A stretch of DNA of 64,000 nucleotides from Unio delphinus (GCA_029339505.1 JAQISU010000246.1:372001-436000), one strand, 5' to 3'; positions 1-44,635 are shown, numbered from the stretch's first letter. The notes: generated by a model not told the origin, from the letters alone. Translations and numbers: made by a program.

Positions 1-278
1 AGCATAAGGCAAATACCAAACTGACGAAAACATCACTTACTCATTGTCATAAAATTTTCTACAGGATTGTATTTTTTTTCTTATAAAACGTGTACCATGG
101 TATTGATACGAATATGAAATGAATCATAAAATCGTGGAAAACCAAAACAGGCAGACACATAATTTGTACACGTTGCAGCGAAAAACTGCCCAAGTGTTTA
201 AAATAGTCAGTAATAATTCAGTTAAAGGTTTTCCTCCCTACCCTGGACTAAAAACGTTTCACAGTTGTTATGACATTT

Positions 279-414
<136 letters not shown>

Positions 415-429
415 CAGAACACAGAGAAC

Positions 430-750
430 TGCTCCGGTGGCCTAGTGGTTAGAACGTCTGCCGCGGAAGCGGGAGGTCGTGGGTTTCATCCCCGGCTGAG
501 TCATACTAAAGATTTACAAAATTGGTACAACAGCTGCTTCGCTTGGCGCTCAGCATTAAGATGTTAGTGTTAGGACTGGTCGACCTGGTGTCAGGATAAT
601 GTGATTGGGTGGGACATGTTACGTGTCTGCAGCAGAATGCCCCAGTGCTAGACATCACTATAAAACTGCCTCACTGCAGACATCGTAGCGATATGACTGA
701 AAAAGTGTTACAGCTACGTTAAAAATCCTAATCAAACAAACAAACAAATT
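430..750 (+). mobile_element. tRNA-derived SINE, family 1, full length
   Basis: The head has a pol III A box (tggcctagtggtt) and a B-box-like gggtttcatcc. The body contains the stretch tgcctcactgcagacatcg, and the tail is a caaacaaacaaa repeat. Related copies in this window are at 5950-6242, 13336-13628 (minus) and 55031-55359. No clear target duplication was found for this copy. Confidence 0.85.
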
Positions 751-2289
751 AAACCAAACACAAAAAGAAATCACGTCGAGACTTTGTCAGCATAGCTGTG
801 AAGTTACTATATATAATAAGGTAGATAACTCCAGTCAATCCATTCATATATTTTGTTTACTGAAGACTGCACATGCTGACCCATACCGTGAACTTCTAGT
901 TAACTTTATTTCCCTTACATTTCACTTCTTACCAACATCGGCGGATCAAGAAATATCGTTTAAGGGAGCATAAACAAATAGACAAAGGCTCATCGTCAAA
1001 AGGTCACGGCAGATAACCCGCTATGCTTCTTTTTTTCACCCGTGATTGTTTTTGCGGAGATTTATTCCTTTTCATTAATAATTATAATCTACCAAACCAA
1101 TCAATACAAGCGCCAGTAAATTTTATTTGCGTCTGGGAGGCAACATGACCTTTCACGCTGTTTGAATAACCCAGTTAAAGTTTCTCTTCCAAGCACAGAC
1201 ATAATTGATTGATAAAGCGTGGATTTTTGATGAAATGTATAAGATTGTTAAACTGTGCTGTTGCTGATTGCTTCCTCGTGAAAAGTGGAAATCTCAGGTC
1301 TCACTAGAGTTTTTTTTTTTTTGGGGGGGGGGGGCAAATTTTCGTCCGACGATGACCTATTGCAGAAAAATGATAACATTACGTTAAAGATGCAACTAAA
1401 AAAAATAATGATGTTTGTTGAAAAGATGCTTGTAAGATTCTGACTGAGGTATTGAAGTTTATTCATTATGCAACTAGTGACTTTTATACTGAACCAACAC
1501 TGCCACCAACCCCTCTTTTTTACGTTCATTTTTTATACAGGAAAGAACTATTTTGAATATTTTCGTGTGACAAGACAGCTAAAATAATTAGTGTGTGCCT
1601 TATGCATGAATAAAGTTCATTAGTACTGTAACAAATTAGCATACTTTTCATCACCCCTCAACCATTTAGATTTTTTTAAAAGATATTTACATCTGTTTGT
1701 AGACACATATAAATACGAAAACCAAGTCGGCAGCTAATGTGAAGCCCAAGTTAATTGACCTCCAATGCTAGTCTGTGACAGGCAGTCAGCAACAAGTCTA
1801 CCCATTTTACAGCCTAACTCAAAGTAAATCTAAACCACATTACAGATTTAGCATTTTTTTAAATGAAAAATTCTAGGATTGTGATAATTAGGCTCATGCA
1901 TTCTACCGTAAATATTAGGGAGGTGTCAAAATACGAAAGTATCCAGCGAGACCTCAACACAGCAGTCATAGTGGTACATGAGTGTTGTGGATTATCGCCC
2001 CTGAATTTCCAGGGCACGCCTTTAACCATCTAACTGGCAAGACAAGGTACAATAGTAACTGCTCCAGTTGTTTCGCACTCTACCCCTCTTCCCCTCCGTC
2101 CCTGACCTTTCTCATTCCCAACCCCAACAAACAGCAACAAATATGACTATCAGGTATGTGTATTTATTAAAACGTAGGTCACAAACTTTGGTTAAATTGA
2201 AACAACGACAAGGAATAAGAAAATATGAGTTTTTAAAAGATAAAACTGGATTAACCCATTAAAAGTGTTAAAACAAATTTTAACAAATA

Positions 2290-3080
2290 TTTCTACACTC
2301 ATACGCTATAATATGATTTATAAGAATACCATATGCTATGTTTAACATGATTGAAAAGGATATCATACGCTATGTATAACATGGTTTATAAGGATGTCAT
2401 ACTCTATATATGATGGTTTATAAGGATATCATATTATATTTATTACATGATTTATCAGGATATCATATGCTGTGTATAACATGATTTAATAGGATATCAT
2501 ACGCTATGTATAACATGTTTCATAAGGATGTCATACTCTATGAATGATATGGTTTACAAGGATATCATATTCTATTTATAACATGATTTATGAGGATATC
2601 ATATGCTGTAATATGATTAATAAGGATATCATACACTATGAATAACATGATTTATAAGGATATCATACGCTTTGTATAACATGATTTAAAAGGATATCAT
2701 ACGCTATGTATAACATCATTTATCAGGATATCATATGCTATAACATGATTTATAAGGATATCATACGCAATGTATGACATGATTTAAAAGGATATCATAC
2801 GCTGTGTATAACATGATTTATCAGTAGATCATATGCTAATATATGATTTATAAGGATATCATACGCTATGTATAACATGAGTTAAAAGAATATCATACGC
2901 TACTACATGCTTTAGAAGATGATTTATAAGCTTGTCATACGCTATGTATGACATCATTTATAAAGATATCATACACTGTGAATAACATGATTTATTAGGA
3001 TATCATACGCTGTGTATAACATGATTTAAAAGGATATCATACGCTATGTATAACATGACTTATAAGGATATAATACGCTA
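2290..3080. repeat. 34-bp minisatellite
   Basis: Over 20 copies of a unit like ggatatcatacgctatgtat plus aacatgatttataa, with shortened ~30-bp variants. The array ends within about 6 bases of the splice acceptor of exon a. Confidence 0.93.
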
Positions 3081-3086
3081 CCGCAG

Positions 3087-32098
<29,012 letters not shown>

Positions 32099-32877
32099 CT
32101 TTTTTAAAACTCATGTAAGAAATTCGATGTAACTATCAGATTATATTATATTTTAAAACGATTACATTGTTTACCACATGAAAATTACACTGAGGTTAAT
32201 TTCAGTCTAAGTATTACTCAGGATAGTAATCATTTCAAGAAAGTCTTGCCAGTACTAACATCCTCATTCAAAACACCGTCTGCAACAAAGGGAACATTCC
32301 AGTCCCTCCTTATAAGCCAAGTTGTACTAGAGGCCAAAACAGAATAATTTCCAGCTGACGTGGCTCTAGTAAGTGTATAAATGACGGCTAGGAGGATTCG
32401 TTTCCATGATTTTCACGTAAGTTGCTCATGTTAACAACTTCCAAAAGGGTCAGAAAAACAAGCTACACTCTGTGAGATTAACCTCACTAGCAGAGCCCTA
32501 TACATTTATCTTCTCATTGTTCTATTGCTTTTTTTAAAAAAAATACTTTTAAAATGTTGATACTATAATTATGTACTCTTTGTCAGGGTAGCATTATAAA
32601 GTTCATCTTCATGACGAACTCTTAAATGAGCAGAAGCAAACGCTGTGACATTGGCCCAACCTTTTTGTAGTCGGGATGTAGTCTCTTCGTGATCCCAACT
32701 TGGATAGTCAGACAGCTCATACATTATTCTCAAATTGTGAATATATTGAATACAGTTTTCCTGAATAATATGGAGTGTTTTGTCTTTATTGCTCAGCGTT
32801 TCAAACACACAACGTAAGCCGCTGAATCCTATTTGTACATTTGTATGAAGTTTTTAAAACTCATTCTAATAGCTTTG

Positions 32878-32880
<3 letters not shown>

Positions 32881-32926
<46 letters not shown>
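32881..32926. repeat. (AC)n microsatellite
   Basis: About 23 AC units. Confidence 0.97.
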
Positions 32927-32928
<2 letters not shown>

Positions 32929-33984
32929 CTGCAATAGCCAAGTTAGAAAGAAATAGTGTTAGGTCTAAAAATACACTGTAGAGGGAAGGTTACAATTCTA
33001 GAATAGTCGAATGTTTGAAAATTGGTAATCATGCACGTACCCCTAGAATAGAACATCCTTTGAACACTTGTAAATTTATCAATCGTAATTAACAAGCTTG
33101 TTCGAGGATATTGTTCAGCAATAACGTTTGCACTTCCGTTACTATCATTGGCGGCAAGGTCTACTTAAAAGAGAATGTCGCAACAAGAACTTTTCTAAAC
33201 AGACGCATATGTATAAATCACAACCAACAGTTTACTTCCGAGACTCAAAATATAACCCCGCTATTATTCATTGAGTAGATTGCAAACGTTTTAAAGATAA
33301 CCAAAGCTCATTGCAACAAGAACCAATTTTGGAAGTTATTGGATCATGTGACGTCATTAAAGAAGTTGGCTAATTAGGTGCTTATCTGGTCATGTGATGT
33401 CACTAGAGCAGTTGTTAATTTAATCTATGACAAGTTTGTTGAGATGATTAAGCATTTTTGTTACATGAAATCAAAATTCCTACGAAAGTATGTTACCCAT
33501 ATAAATACATCGAAAGCTTTGAACCACCGATAGAAAAGTTATGTTCAAGTCTGCGATTCAAACATTTCATGTGATGAATAATACTGCAGTCATGATGGTT
33601 CAATGTAAACACGTTTAGTGACCTTGATTACAACTTTGTCAATAATACTAAACTAATGTTTCGTGACATTTTTGAAGCATTTCGTAATGTCAGTATGCAT
33701 TATTTACAACTTGACCAAATACATCGGTATAGTACACCTGGTTTAGCCAATGATGCGTCGTTTAAAACGCAAAATATCAAATTCAAATATTTGTCACATT
33801 ATGACACGCTTGACAGTGGAATCAGACGTGGAATTGCTGTTATAGCACACATATATCTAAACCAATAAAAAAAATACTCGGACATAGATGGCAAAATAAA
33901 AACGGTAGCGGTTTCGAAAAAAGGTTATGCTAAGGTTGTTCAGTATGACACAAAGTCATAACAATTGATATTGATATGGCACGA

Positions 33985-34115
33985 ACCGTTAGGTAACTTT
34001 CATTGATGGGACAAATACGTGCCATGAGGTAACTTTCATTGATGGGATAAATACGTGCCATGAGATAACTTTCATTGATGGAGCATGAACCAATAGATGC
34101 CGTTAGGTAACATTC
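33985..34115. repeat. Short minisatellite, ~41-bp unit, three copies
   Basis: gaggtaactttcattgatgg plus gacaaatacgtgccat recurs three times with small changes. Confidence 0.85.
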
Positions 34116-34647
34116 ATTAGGCAAATGATGAGCAAAATTAGATGATACAAGAAAATGTACTCGAAATACCTGATATCGATGATATTGGCCACATATTAAA
34201 TTTGGAAACTCCAAAACATCATCATTATCATTTGAAAGAGAACCACCTAGCACTATAACAACTTGGACGAGACTATATATTGCTCTTTCAAAATAATTTA
34301 ATAAATAAATAAAAGAATAAGGAACCGGACTGTACCAAAACTATTGAGTACATTGGAAAATAACAAACAAGTATGTAATACATTGCAAAAACGTAAAGCG
34401 TTATATGCAATTGGGTTGAAAACTGAAAACGATATACAGAGTTGACTTTTTTTGAAAAGCAATCTCGGCTGAAATCCTACATATAGCTCAATATAGCATC
34501 TAATAATGATCTTGAAAAATATTTCTTCAGACTGATCACTCTCGCTCTATTCACCACATAGATGGAGAATTTGACTCAAGACCAACAGTTACATCAGTAA
34601 CACGCATGTACGGATTATACTTTCTGCTTATTTAACCACAAATGTAT

Positions 34648-34649
<2 letters not shown>

Positions 34650-34709
<60 letters not shown>
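34650..34709. repeat. (TC)n microsatellite
   Basis: About 30 TC units. Confidence 0.97.
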
Positions 34710-34715
<6 letters not shown>

Positions 34716-35818
34716 CTGAAGTATTTTACTAATAGTGTATATCATTACTTACGGCTAGTATACATCCGTATTAAAAATGCATAATAATATGCCTGTAATT
34801 ATGAATCTTTTAAATTTAGTGCGAGTTCAAGAATTTGTACTATTTTTAAATTATAGTGTTTATATTTTTCTATCAGATGAAAGATGAAGAATATTCTATT
34901 TCTATCGTCAGCTTAGACAAATAAAACCAGAATTTTTTGTGTGAAGAGAACATGAAAATAAACAGAATGGAAAACTATAGTTTCAGATGTATTTCATAAA
35001 TTGCGAGAGTTATGGAATTGTGAGTATTAAAGGTTCACGAGCGGAGAATAAAAAAATAAAAAAGGCAATGCCCATCAAGATATTATATCTCCATTTGTTG
35101 ATCTTTGCTCCATATTAAAATGCCATTTAGTCACTCTGGGCCAGATCCACTAAATAAGCGACTGCTATCTGGCAATTTCCTATCCAATTTAGGATGTTTT
35201 CACTACGCCGATAAACTCTTGAGGTCACGTATGTTAAGACTACAAATTAGTACTACACACCTGGCCCCACTGCGTTATTAATTTTAATTTTTGACCGAAG
35301 ACAATGTGATATATCACTTGGAAATAATTTTAAACTAAGCACAATTCTTAAAAACAGAAGTGTATTAATGTTTTTGAAAAGCGCAACATTTTTAACACAT
35401 CTATTTTCAAATCTTCATTTTCGGAGGTACATCATTTTGCCCGTTTTAAAACTCTTAAATTTCGGAGGTAAGTAAATCTTGCTTGTTGTTCGCTATCCCA
35501 TAATGCCTAAATATAAGTGACCTGTTCAAAGAAAAACACGGGAACTTGTGCATTCTATTTCCTATTTAAGTCAAATGACTGCTGTAAATGATCCATAAAC
35601 AGACGCCATGATGTAGATTCAAGGTTTTGCAAGAAGTACTCTGATATTGCCGTAATACCGAAACAATATACGATGGCATAAACATGTCCTAATGTTGTGT
35701 ATTTTTGTCTTAATGTTGAGAACTTGATGTATATTTTGCTTAAAGTGTAAATGACTTAAAAAATGGATACTACTTCCATAGCATTTATTCTGCCACCTGT
35801 GCCGTTCAACAGAAACTT

Positions 35819-35823
<5 letters not shown>

Positions 35824-35889
<66 letters not shown>
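35824..35889. repeat. (AG)n microsatellite
   Basis: About 33 AG units. Confidence 0.97.
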
Positions 35890-35891
<2 letters not shown>

Positions 35892-38224
35892 ACGTCTCCC
35901 TCTTAGTAAGAGGGGTAGTTCAACGGGTATTGCTACTTTATTTAGGTAAAGACATCCCTCGATGTTATGCCCCGGTGTGAGTGAAAAGATAGAATATCAA
36001 TAGAGAACTGGGTAAGATTGTTGGGAAGAAAGAATGCAATACGAGTCTCCTTAGACAAGAAAAGTGACAAATTAAATCATACAAATCAATAGTGGTAATT
36101 TCAATTTAACTTAAGTTATATCAACATGATTTAATAGCAGTGTCTAATTTGGATATATCTCATTATCTTAACCAATGGTGAAAAGAGCGCATTATCAATG
36201 ACTAATTGCATCTCCTTCCTCTCGACCGTGTTTCAACATTTCCTATTTACTTGAGTCTTTCTATTACGACTGCCTCATTCTTCTCGGACTTTACTCGTCA
36301 CGTCTCTTTTTTTCCAGACTTGTCTCGTCTCTTTTTTCTCCGGACTTCCGTCTTCGGACTGTCGTTTCTCATTCTCTCTCGGAAAGCTGTTTTCTTCAAG
36401 GCCAAAATTATCCCTAAATCGCTATATGTACAACTTTCTAGATCTGCATACAATTTCTTCACTTACGTTACTCAGAATACGCTATCTATCCAGACACTGT
36501 GTAAAGCCTATGCCTTGCCCACGTTTTACAGTGACAGGTCATATATTACCACGTGAGGTCTCTATCGAAAATGTACCATATGCTAGATCATGTGATTACT
36601 ATTGCATACAATTTACAGATCCTTATCCTACAATATTACTTTAACATCACAAAAGCAAATTTAATAGTTAATTATAGTTAACTCACGATAATCAGTATCT
36701 TCCTAACCGACAAAAGAAATTATTTCATTTGGATTTCATACAACCATATGAAATCGTACACATATAAAACTTTGGATCGCATGCAACCGATTCTGCCAAT
36801 GAACTTATAACTGTAAAATTAAAAAGTTAATTTGCATATCAACTCTAGCATCAACACATTTCCATGAAATTGAATAAATGATACATGACATGAAACCTAG
36901 TCATATCAAACACATTGCATAAAACAATAAAAAAATAGAATATTGTTTGAAATTAAAGTTGCGTACCTTAATGCTGTTAACTTTAGAACTTGTGTATCCA
37001 GCACTAAACCCTGTCTTTCTCACAAGAAAGGTAATTATAGTTAACTCGCGATAATCAGTATCTTCCTAACCGACAAACTTTCTAGTTTAACGAAGAAAAC
37101 ACTATTCTTTTATAGGCTTCAAACTTCTCTCTCTCAAAGAAAACTGTAAGCATTATAACGGCTATCACATTTGCAAAGAATACGTATTTCCATTTTCCGT
37201 AGGTATGTTTTTCATATTTGACATCATCTCTTCGAGCAGAATCGCAGAGATAAAAATTTATCATCCAGTCTAAGTAGTGATTAACAGAGACTAGTTCTAT
37301 CAACTTTGCATTCCGTTTGTAATTTCGTCATCATTGACTTGTTTACATTGCAATTAGCAGTTTTTCTCGTGGTATCTTCTAATACTTAATCATTTAATTG
37401 TCAGCCCAATGAAGATTAAACAACTTGAATAGATAATTGCTTTCCGTAAAAGTTACATTTTTAGCTAATGTACCTAGATTCATAATTATTGCCCATGCCA
37501 TGCATTGTGCTAGAAAATGCTTTGTCATCTTTGAGTGAAAGGTATTCAGAAGGAACGATACAATAAAATCTATGTTCTACCAAGAGGCATATCTATCCCA
37601 TGCATGCACTACGCATGAGTAACAAATCTTATACTGGTGTCAATTTGTTGTTTTTAACCTGCTCTGACAAACAATCAACTAAATGGTATGTTTGTGCTTT
37701 TTGTAACACTGTTATGATTAGGTTCAAAATCAATGTACATGCTGAGAAAAATCCCATAGGTTTTGGATGCAAATTGATAGGAATTGTTTACACGCTTGAT
37801 TGTTTATTATTAGAATAATATATCTACTGTGTATAACTAGTGTTCAACAAAGCGTGATGGAGCAAAATTAAAGCCTGTAAATGCCAAGTAATGTTTCCAG
37901 CGTTATTTCAGTTTTACAAATGTTCCATTGAATCAAAATTGGCTATAACTTGTGGTATAGAACTTAATTCAAGAATGATATTATTTCACATGATTTCAGA
38001 CATAAATCAAGACCATCTGAATACTCAAGACATGGTATGCGAAACCATAATTTATTTTTAAAATGGTTTTAATTCATCCATTCTTAGCACACATTACAAC
38101 ACACTTGTAAACATTTCCGTATTTAATTAAGATTTTAATGTCTCTGTATTCGTTATTGCGGTTTCATCTGTATCAGGTATATCATTTAATGGGACAGGTT
38201 TTCATTCTTCTTTAATTTGTAATG

Positions 38225-38525
38225 CACACTCATCTCAATTCATTGAAATTTTTTCTCACTCGCTTGTTCTTTTGTCAATTTATTCATGTAAACATTTGTC
38301 CCAAATCATTGAAATCTTTCTCACTGGCTTATTATTCTTTCTCTGTTATCTTGTAAATATTTGTTCCAAATCATATTTTTTCACTCGCTTATATTTTGTC
38401 TCTTTCTTCATGTAAACATTTTTCACAAATCATTTAATGTTTTCTCACTCGTTTATTCTTTTATCTCTTTCTTCGTGTAAAAGTTTGTCACAAATTATTG
38501 ACATGGCTTCTCACGCGCTTATTGT
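38225..38525. repeat. ~62-bp diverged tandem repeat
   Basis: About five copies of ttctcactcgcttattctttt + gtctctttcttcatgtaaacatttgtcacaaatcattga. Confidence 0.85.
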
Positions 38526-40393
38526 TTTGTCTATTTCATTAATACCATCTTCCACCGCACATATATACACAACAAGATCTCTTTTAGCGTATTATTTTGC
38601 ATCTGTTTTATATTATACAAACTCAGTTCGGTGAAGGTAACATATTTTATCATTTTGATATTTCCACTTTGTTGTGCAATCGTCGTGGTTATCGATGTCT
38701 AGAGGATGATCGATCTGGGTGTAATAGATAGGAGCGAATTAAAAACAAAAATATCCATGATGGATGGAACAAATGGAGATCTGAGAAGAGTATTAGATTA
38801 GAACATCAAGAACACCCTATACACAATAAAACAATATAGTTTATTACATCCACAAAATAAAAGTGTACAATACACTTGAAGGATATGTTTCTTATAGAAA
38901 ATAATTACCAAACGTTATTGTAACAAATGCACTTGTTTACACAGGTATGACAATTCATCATACAATAGAGTGAGCGATTCGACCTTAATTGTCCACCATG
39001 TCTGCATAACCCGATTTAGTTGCTGGCCACCCTTTAATATCACGAACCATGTCGGTTTTAGTCGACTTATACAGCAACACTCTGTTCCGTGGGTCTTCGC
39101 TAGTCGTTCAGGCGTGGATCCGCCAGAGATCATTTCTATTCAATGTGGAATCTTTCTATCCAACGTTCTCACGTTCTGCCGTTCTATTGTTTTCACATTC
39201 TTATGTGGAAGCTATTTTCCTTTAAAATAAGATAATGCAAACTAAATTATTGTACATAGCTATATGTAATGAACTAACATTCATATCTCTGCCCCTTCAG
39301 AGCGTAGCCATATCGTATTTCAAACAAACGCTAACTGCTAACATGGTTTCAGGGCAAAACCTTTGCATACCGTACAGTAATTTGTTTACACACAGCTCAT
39401 TAAAAGACATTGCATAATATAGGAACTTAATGTATTACCCTACTGCATCCAGCCACCGTTACTAATTGATGGAAAGCTTAGTCTTCTCTCGCCTATTAAC
39501 AAATAGGCTCCTGCAGTATGAACTATTAATCACTATCTTAACTAATTCCAGACACGTGGACACATACGGCCGACATTAAATAGCCGTATGGCCCCCATTG
39601 TTACTCCAATGCTAATTCAACTAATTCACGGTCAAATAATTCACGTCATAGCTGCACAAATGAATTACCGGTAAACAAATTCACTTCTTGTCTTAACTAC
39701 TCTATTTGATAACTAACAATTCATAGGCTTAAAGATCCTGCAAACCAAATAATAATAATTTCTTAGCAAACATGAAGCGTATGACATATAAACAAATAAA
39801 TTCAAACAATAATCAAAAGATTCCAATCAAGAAAATAATTTATAAAATTCTTAGAATACATGAAGCAAATAACATTCCAATGAAATTCAAACAATTATCT
39901 TAAGACTCATATCAGAGAAAAACGATGAAATTAAGACAATAAAATAAAAACAACTTTCAGACTCATATCAAAGAAAAACTTGTATGAAATGAAGACGCAG
40001 TACTTTGCGCTATCGAGATTCACTAGCTTCCCACATAGAAGACTCGACTCTTTAACTTTTGGGTTCATGTCTCTCAAACATTTCTAAACTCGTTCCTTGG
40101 ACAAATTTATACAGAAAAATAGTCTCTACTCTCTTTGGAGCCTTTCAATAGAAAACAATCTAACTTTGTGGGTTAAGACATTTATAAAATACGAAACACA
40201 GCTCATGTAATTACCTATCTAATCTGATTTTTAGGTTTATTTAACCGAAATAATCAACACATTCAGCTTTAGAGTTTAGAAATTTTCACATCCTTCCCCC
40301 TTACCTTTATAAACCGATCTTTGCCAAATTTCAACTCTGGATTCACCAATTAACCTGACATAGTAATCGAACTGACCTCAATAAGAATCATTC

Positions 40394-41430
40394 ATGCCTA
40401 CATCAGACGTATTAAAGTACGTTATCCTTACATCAGACGTATTAAAGTACGTTATCCTTACATCAGACGTATTAAAGTACGTTATCCTTACATCAGACGT
40501 ATTAAAGTACGTTATCCTTACATCAGACGTTACATCAGACGTATTAAAGTACGTTATCCTTACATCAGACGTATTAAAGTACGTTATCCTTACATCAGAC
40601 GTATTAAAGCACGTTATCCTTAAATCAGACGTTACATCAGACGTATTAAAGTACGTTATCCTTACATCAGACGTATTAAAGTACGTTATCCTTACATCAG
40701 ACGTATTAAAGTACGTTATCCTTACATCAGACGTATTAAAAAACGTTATCCTTAAATCAGACGTTACATCAGACGTATTAAAGTACGTTATCCTTAAATC
40801 AGACGTATTAAAGTACGTTATCCTTACATCAGACGTATCAAAGTACGTTATCCTTAAATCAGACGTTACATCAGACGTATTAAAGTACGTTATCCTTACA
40901 TCAGACGTATTAAAGTACGTTATCCTTAAATCAGACGTTACATCAGACTATTAAAGTACGTTATCCTTAAATCAGACGTATTAAAGTACGTTATCCTTAC
41001 ATCAGACGTATTAAAGTACGTTATCCTTAAATCAGACGTTACATCAGACGTATTAAAGTACGTTATCCTTACATCAGACGTATTAAAGTACGTTATCCTT
41101 ACATCAGACGTATTAAAGTACGTTATCCTTAAATCAGACGTTACATCAGACGTATTAAAGTACGTTATCCTTAAATCAGACGTATTAAAGTACGTTATCC
41201 TTACATCAGATGTATTAAAGTACGTTATCCTTACATCAGACGTATTAAAGTACGTTATCCTTACATCAGACGTTACATCAGACGTATTAAAGTACGTTAT
41301 CCTTACATCAGAGGTATTAAAGTACGTTATCCTTACATCAGACGTATTCAAGTACGTTATCCTTACATCAGACTATTAAAGTACGTTATCCTTACATCAG
41401 ACGTATTAAAGTGCGTTATCCTTACACATG
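40394..41430. repeat. 30-bp minisatellite with regular 12-bp partial units
   Basis: About 32 copies of catcagacgtattaaagtac + gttatcctta. A 12-bp partial unit catcagacgtta is inserted roughly every 72, 102 or 132 bp (30n+12). Because 30 and 12 are multiples of three, long open frames appear on both strands (186 codons plus, 137 minus); I do not regard these as genes. Confidence 0.96.
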
Positions 41431-42802
41431 CCATGGATTTTATTCGGTGCCGAATCACATACATCAGTTTAAAATGGCGATGTATCACGATGCCATCTGC
41501 AAAGTTCACTCCGTTTTGTTACAATGATATCTGCAAAATTCACAATGTTACATATTTAATATGGAATAGAGAAGTCATAAATGGCTTAAATCACGTGAAG
41601 GATCAGTGGAGAAGTAATTCCCCGAGTTTACGATGGTTTTCCATTGCAGTTGCTAAGCAACTTTGGGTTCCCATTAAATAAAAATGATCAAACAATAACT
41701 TTCTTACCAATTTAGAACCTATACCGTTATGGATGTAGTAACAAGAATTTCAGAAATAAGTTGCTATTCAGAGACGTAAAACTTTGGACGTAATGATTTG
41801 CAAGATATGACGATATTGTGGAAACTGTCTGACAATAAATTAAATGCTGTGTAACTAACCTCTGATCCAGAAGAATCCCAAAACAGAAATGACTTATGAA
41901 AACAGAAAGATTTGAGATGTTCAGGAAGTATTAAGGCGGTTGAATATTTCGTCCACATTAATGCAAGCATTGCAAAAGTTAGAAAAAGAGTAGATGATTT
42001 ACCTAAAAGTAGACAATATGCAACCAATTAAGCAAACGACAAACACAGATATAAGTGACATGGAATCTGATATGGATATAATACTAAAATATTTGGATGA
42101 CTATAACACTTTACATTCTTAATTAGATCCGTTACAGAGAGTTTGGAATACCGAAATCCGATGAAAAGATCAAGAGATTGTAAAGGTAATAAATGTCTGA
42201 TTTCAACAAGATTATGACTTACACTAATGCGCTGTCGGAGTATCAGAAATATGATCAGTTAAAAAAGATGGCCAAAAAGATAAAACAGCGTCAAACGCAA
42301 AATGAATGGGAACGAACGCATGATTAGATCTATGAAAACAACTTATTCAGTTAATTTATATATGATAAAGTGGTAAAGTTCGCTAGCTCATTATTCAGAA
42401 TTAGTTTTCTTTTAGTGCTTTGCACTCTGTTCACGTATACTTATGAATTGGATTTTCTTGAGCAAATACACTGAACACGTATTGACTGTTTTCCACATTC
42501 GCATATAAATCTATTTTTATTCTTCGTTCTAACATGCTTGAACAGTTCTAAAAAGCTGGCTGTTTTAGGACTGCCACCATTCCTCAACTGTAATTTGGTA
42601 ACTGATTAAAAAATATATCTCTGCATTGATTTGATGGTTAGTATGCATTCCATTCTGCTGAATTATACGAACAAGAAACCTGCTTTTCATTTCTGAACAT
42701 TCCAAGAATTTACAAGTATATGTTTCTTGAGTTATGCCCAGTACGATCAATTGTGTAGTTATTTTGCATGAATCGTAAATAGAGTAATGTTCCGACCTAA
42801 TT

Positions 42803-42880
42803 ATTTATATTTAATTATTTATATTTTATTATTTATATTTAATTATTTATATTTAATTATTTATATTTAATTATTTATAT
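42803..42880. repeat. 14-bp tandem repeat
   Basis: About six copies of aattatttatattt. Confidence 0.93.
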
Positions 42881-43835
42881 CGTTCCCTTGTAATCCTCAA
42901 AATTCACGACCATTATAAATAAAGGTCAATCTAATTTTTGATAAAACAATTTATAGACCATTGTGAATGGCACCGTTTATTCATAAAATAACTTTACGAA
43001 ACAGGATATTCGACTGGAGATCATGATAAATCTACATTGGTACAGACAAAACATTACTGTTTATTAAATTCTTTTGGTGGCATTCTTCAATTTATATCAA
43101 GCAGCCGTATTTGATCTCCAATACATTAGTCTGGTACCCTTTAGAAACAAATTATACATTGAATAAAGGTCAGTAGACGGGACTACTGATGTATTTTGCC
43201 TATTCTCTAATATACAACAAACTGACCAACTTGTCAAATTTTAAAACGGAAGGAGCTGAAATAATAAGAGCCCTACTTTCTAAATGGTATAGATATGCAA
43301 GAAACATAACCAACTAACATCAATCTGATATTGTTTCGCGAGTTGATTGATGGTATAAAAGTCGTTACGGGCATCTTGACGAAATTTACAGACGTCAAGT
43401 TAACTGCAAAAAAATATACCAAAATGTATGAATGGCGCTCTGATAAGCCACCAAGGAATTCTAGGGCTGATATATAAGAAGGGCGATAATATTTGCAGTA
43501 TACAAATTGGGATGAGAATGAAATTCTTTCAAAGGCAACAGCGACCAGCTACCTATAGTCTAAATGTAAAATATTTTGTACTGATTTTCTAGCGAGTGCA
43601 AGTTTATATTTATTAGCATGCGTGTCGACATAACATGACATAACAAAAAAATGTTAGTTTGTGTTAAAAAAAACCCTCTTACAACAAGCTTTTTCGTGTA
43701 ATAAAATATAAAGTATCATAAAGAACAGTTTCATACCAAAGTTTATATTTTGTCATTCGAATACATTAGGAACAGAATAGGTAATAAACACAATAATTTC
43801 ATTCTAAACCAGTCTCGATATGTTTACTGTATTTC

Positions 43836-43940
<105 letters not shown>

Positions 43941-44409
43941 GCCATTATCATCGATTATCATTATTTAAGGGAAATTAACCAGACATGACTTCTTTAATTT
44001 AACAGATAAATGCCAATATTCCAATATTCAATGTTATAAGTAGAAATAAATCACATTTATATATTAAGCTTTCAATAACATTTTTACTGACAAGCACGAT
44101 GTAATGTATTAACTGAAATTAAATAGTATAGCTTGTGGATGGCAAAATACTATAATGACAATATTAGAACGATACGTGTTTCTAGAATAGCTGTTGAACA
44201 CGTGTGACCGAACCAGTGTTGTTGCAAGGCCAGGGCTGTGTGGATTAAAGGTTCCTTTTAATGTCAGAGATCTTCCATTTAAAATCAAAATGACCCTGGG
44301 AATTTTGGAGATCATGTCAGTCAAGTGATTAATATTTTTTTAATTGATTCACAGTTCAGATAAGTGCTTTAGGCTCTATCAGGTTGTAGAATCAGAGAAA
44401 TCAAATCAA

Positions 44410-44415
<6 letters not shown>

Positions 44416-44451
<36 letters not shown>

Positions 44452-44549
44452 TTGTATAAACACCCAAGGTTAGCCTACTGTTGACTTATTGTGCTTTTTT
44501 GTGGGGGGGGTGGGGGCGGGCGGCCGTGGGTGGCTGACAACACTGAATG

Positions 44550-44635
<86 letters not shown>

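Larger units (their letters stand above)
32099..40393. other. Intergenic stretch without recognised gene
   Basis: It begins with the presumed 3' UTR of the peptidase gene. Open frames are short and match no family known to me. Microsatellites and small repeats are listed separately. A ~44-bp direct repeat (attatagttaactcrcgata...) lies at 36667-36711 and 37031-37075. Confidence 0.5.

Noticed and set aside
430..505. Possible functional tRNA gene
   Set aside because: A and B boxes are present but it is the head of a SINE with conserved body and tail, repeated at other sites.
40394..41351. Long open frames of 186 codons (plus) and 137 codons (minus)
   Set aside because: Both are translations of the 30-bp minisatellite; the unit length divisible by three explains the lack of stops on both strands.
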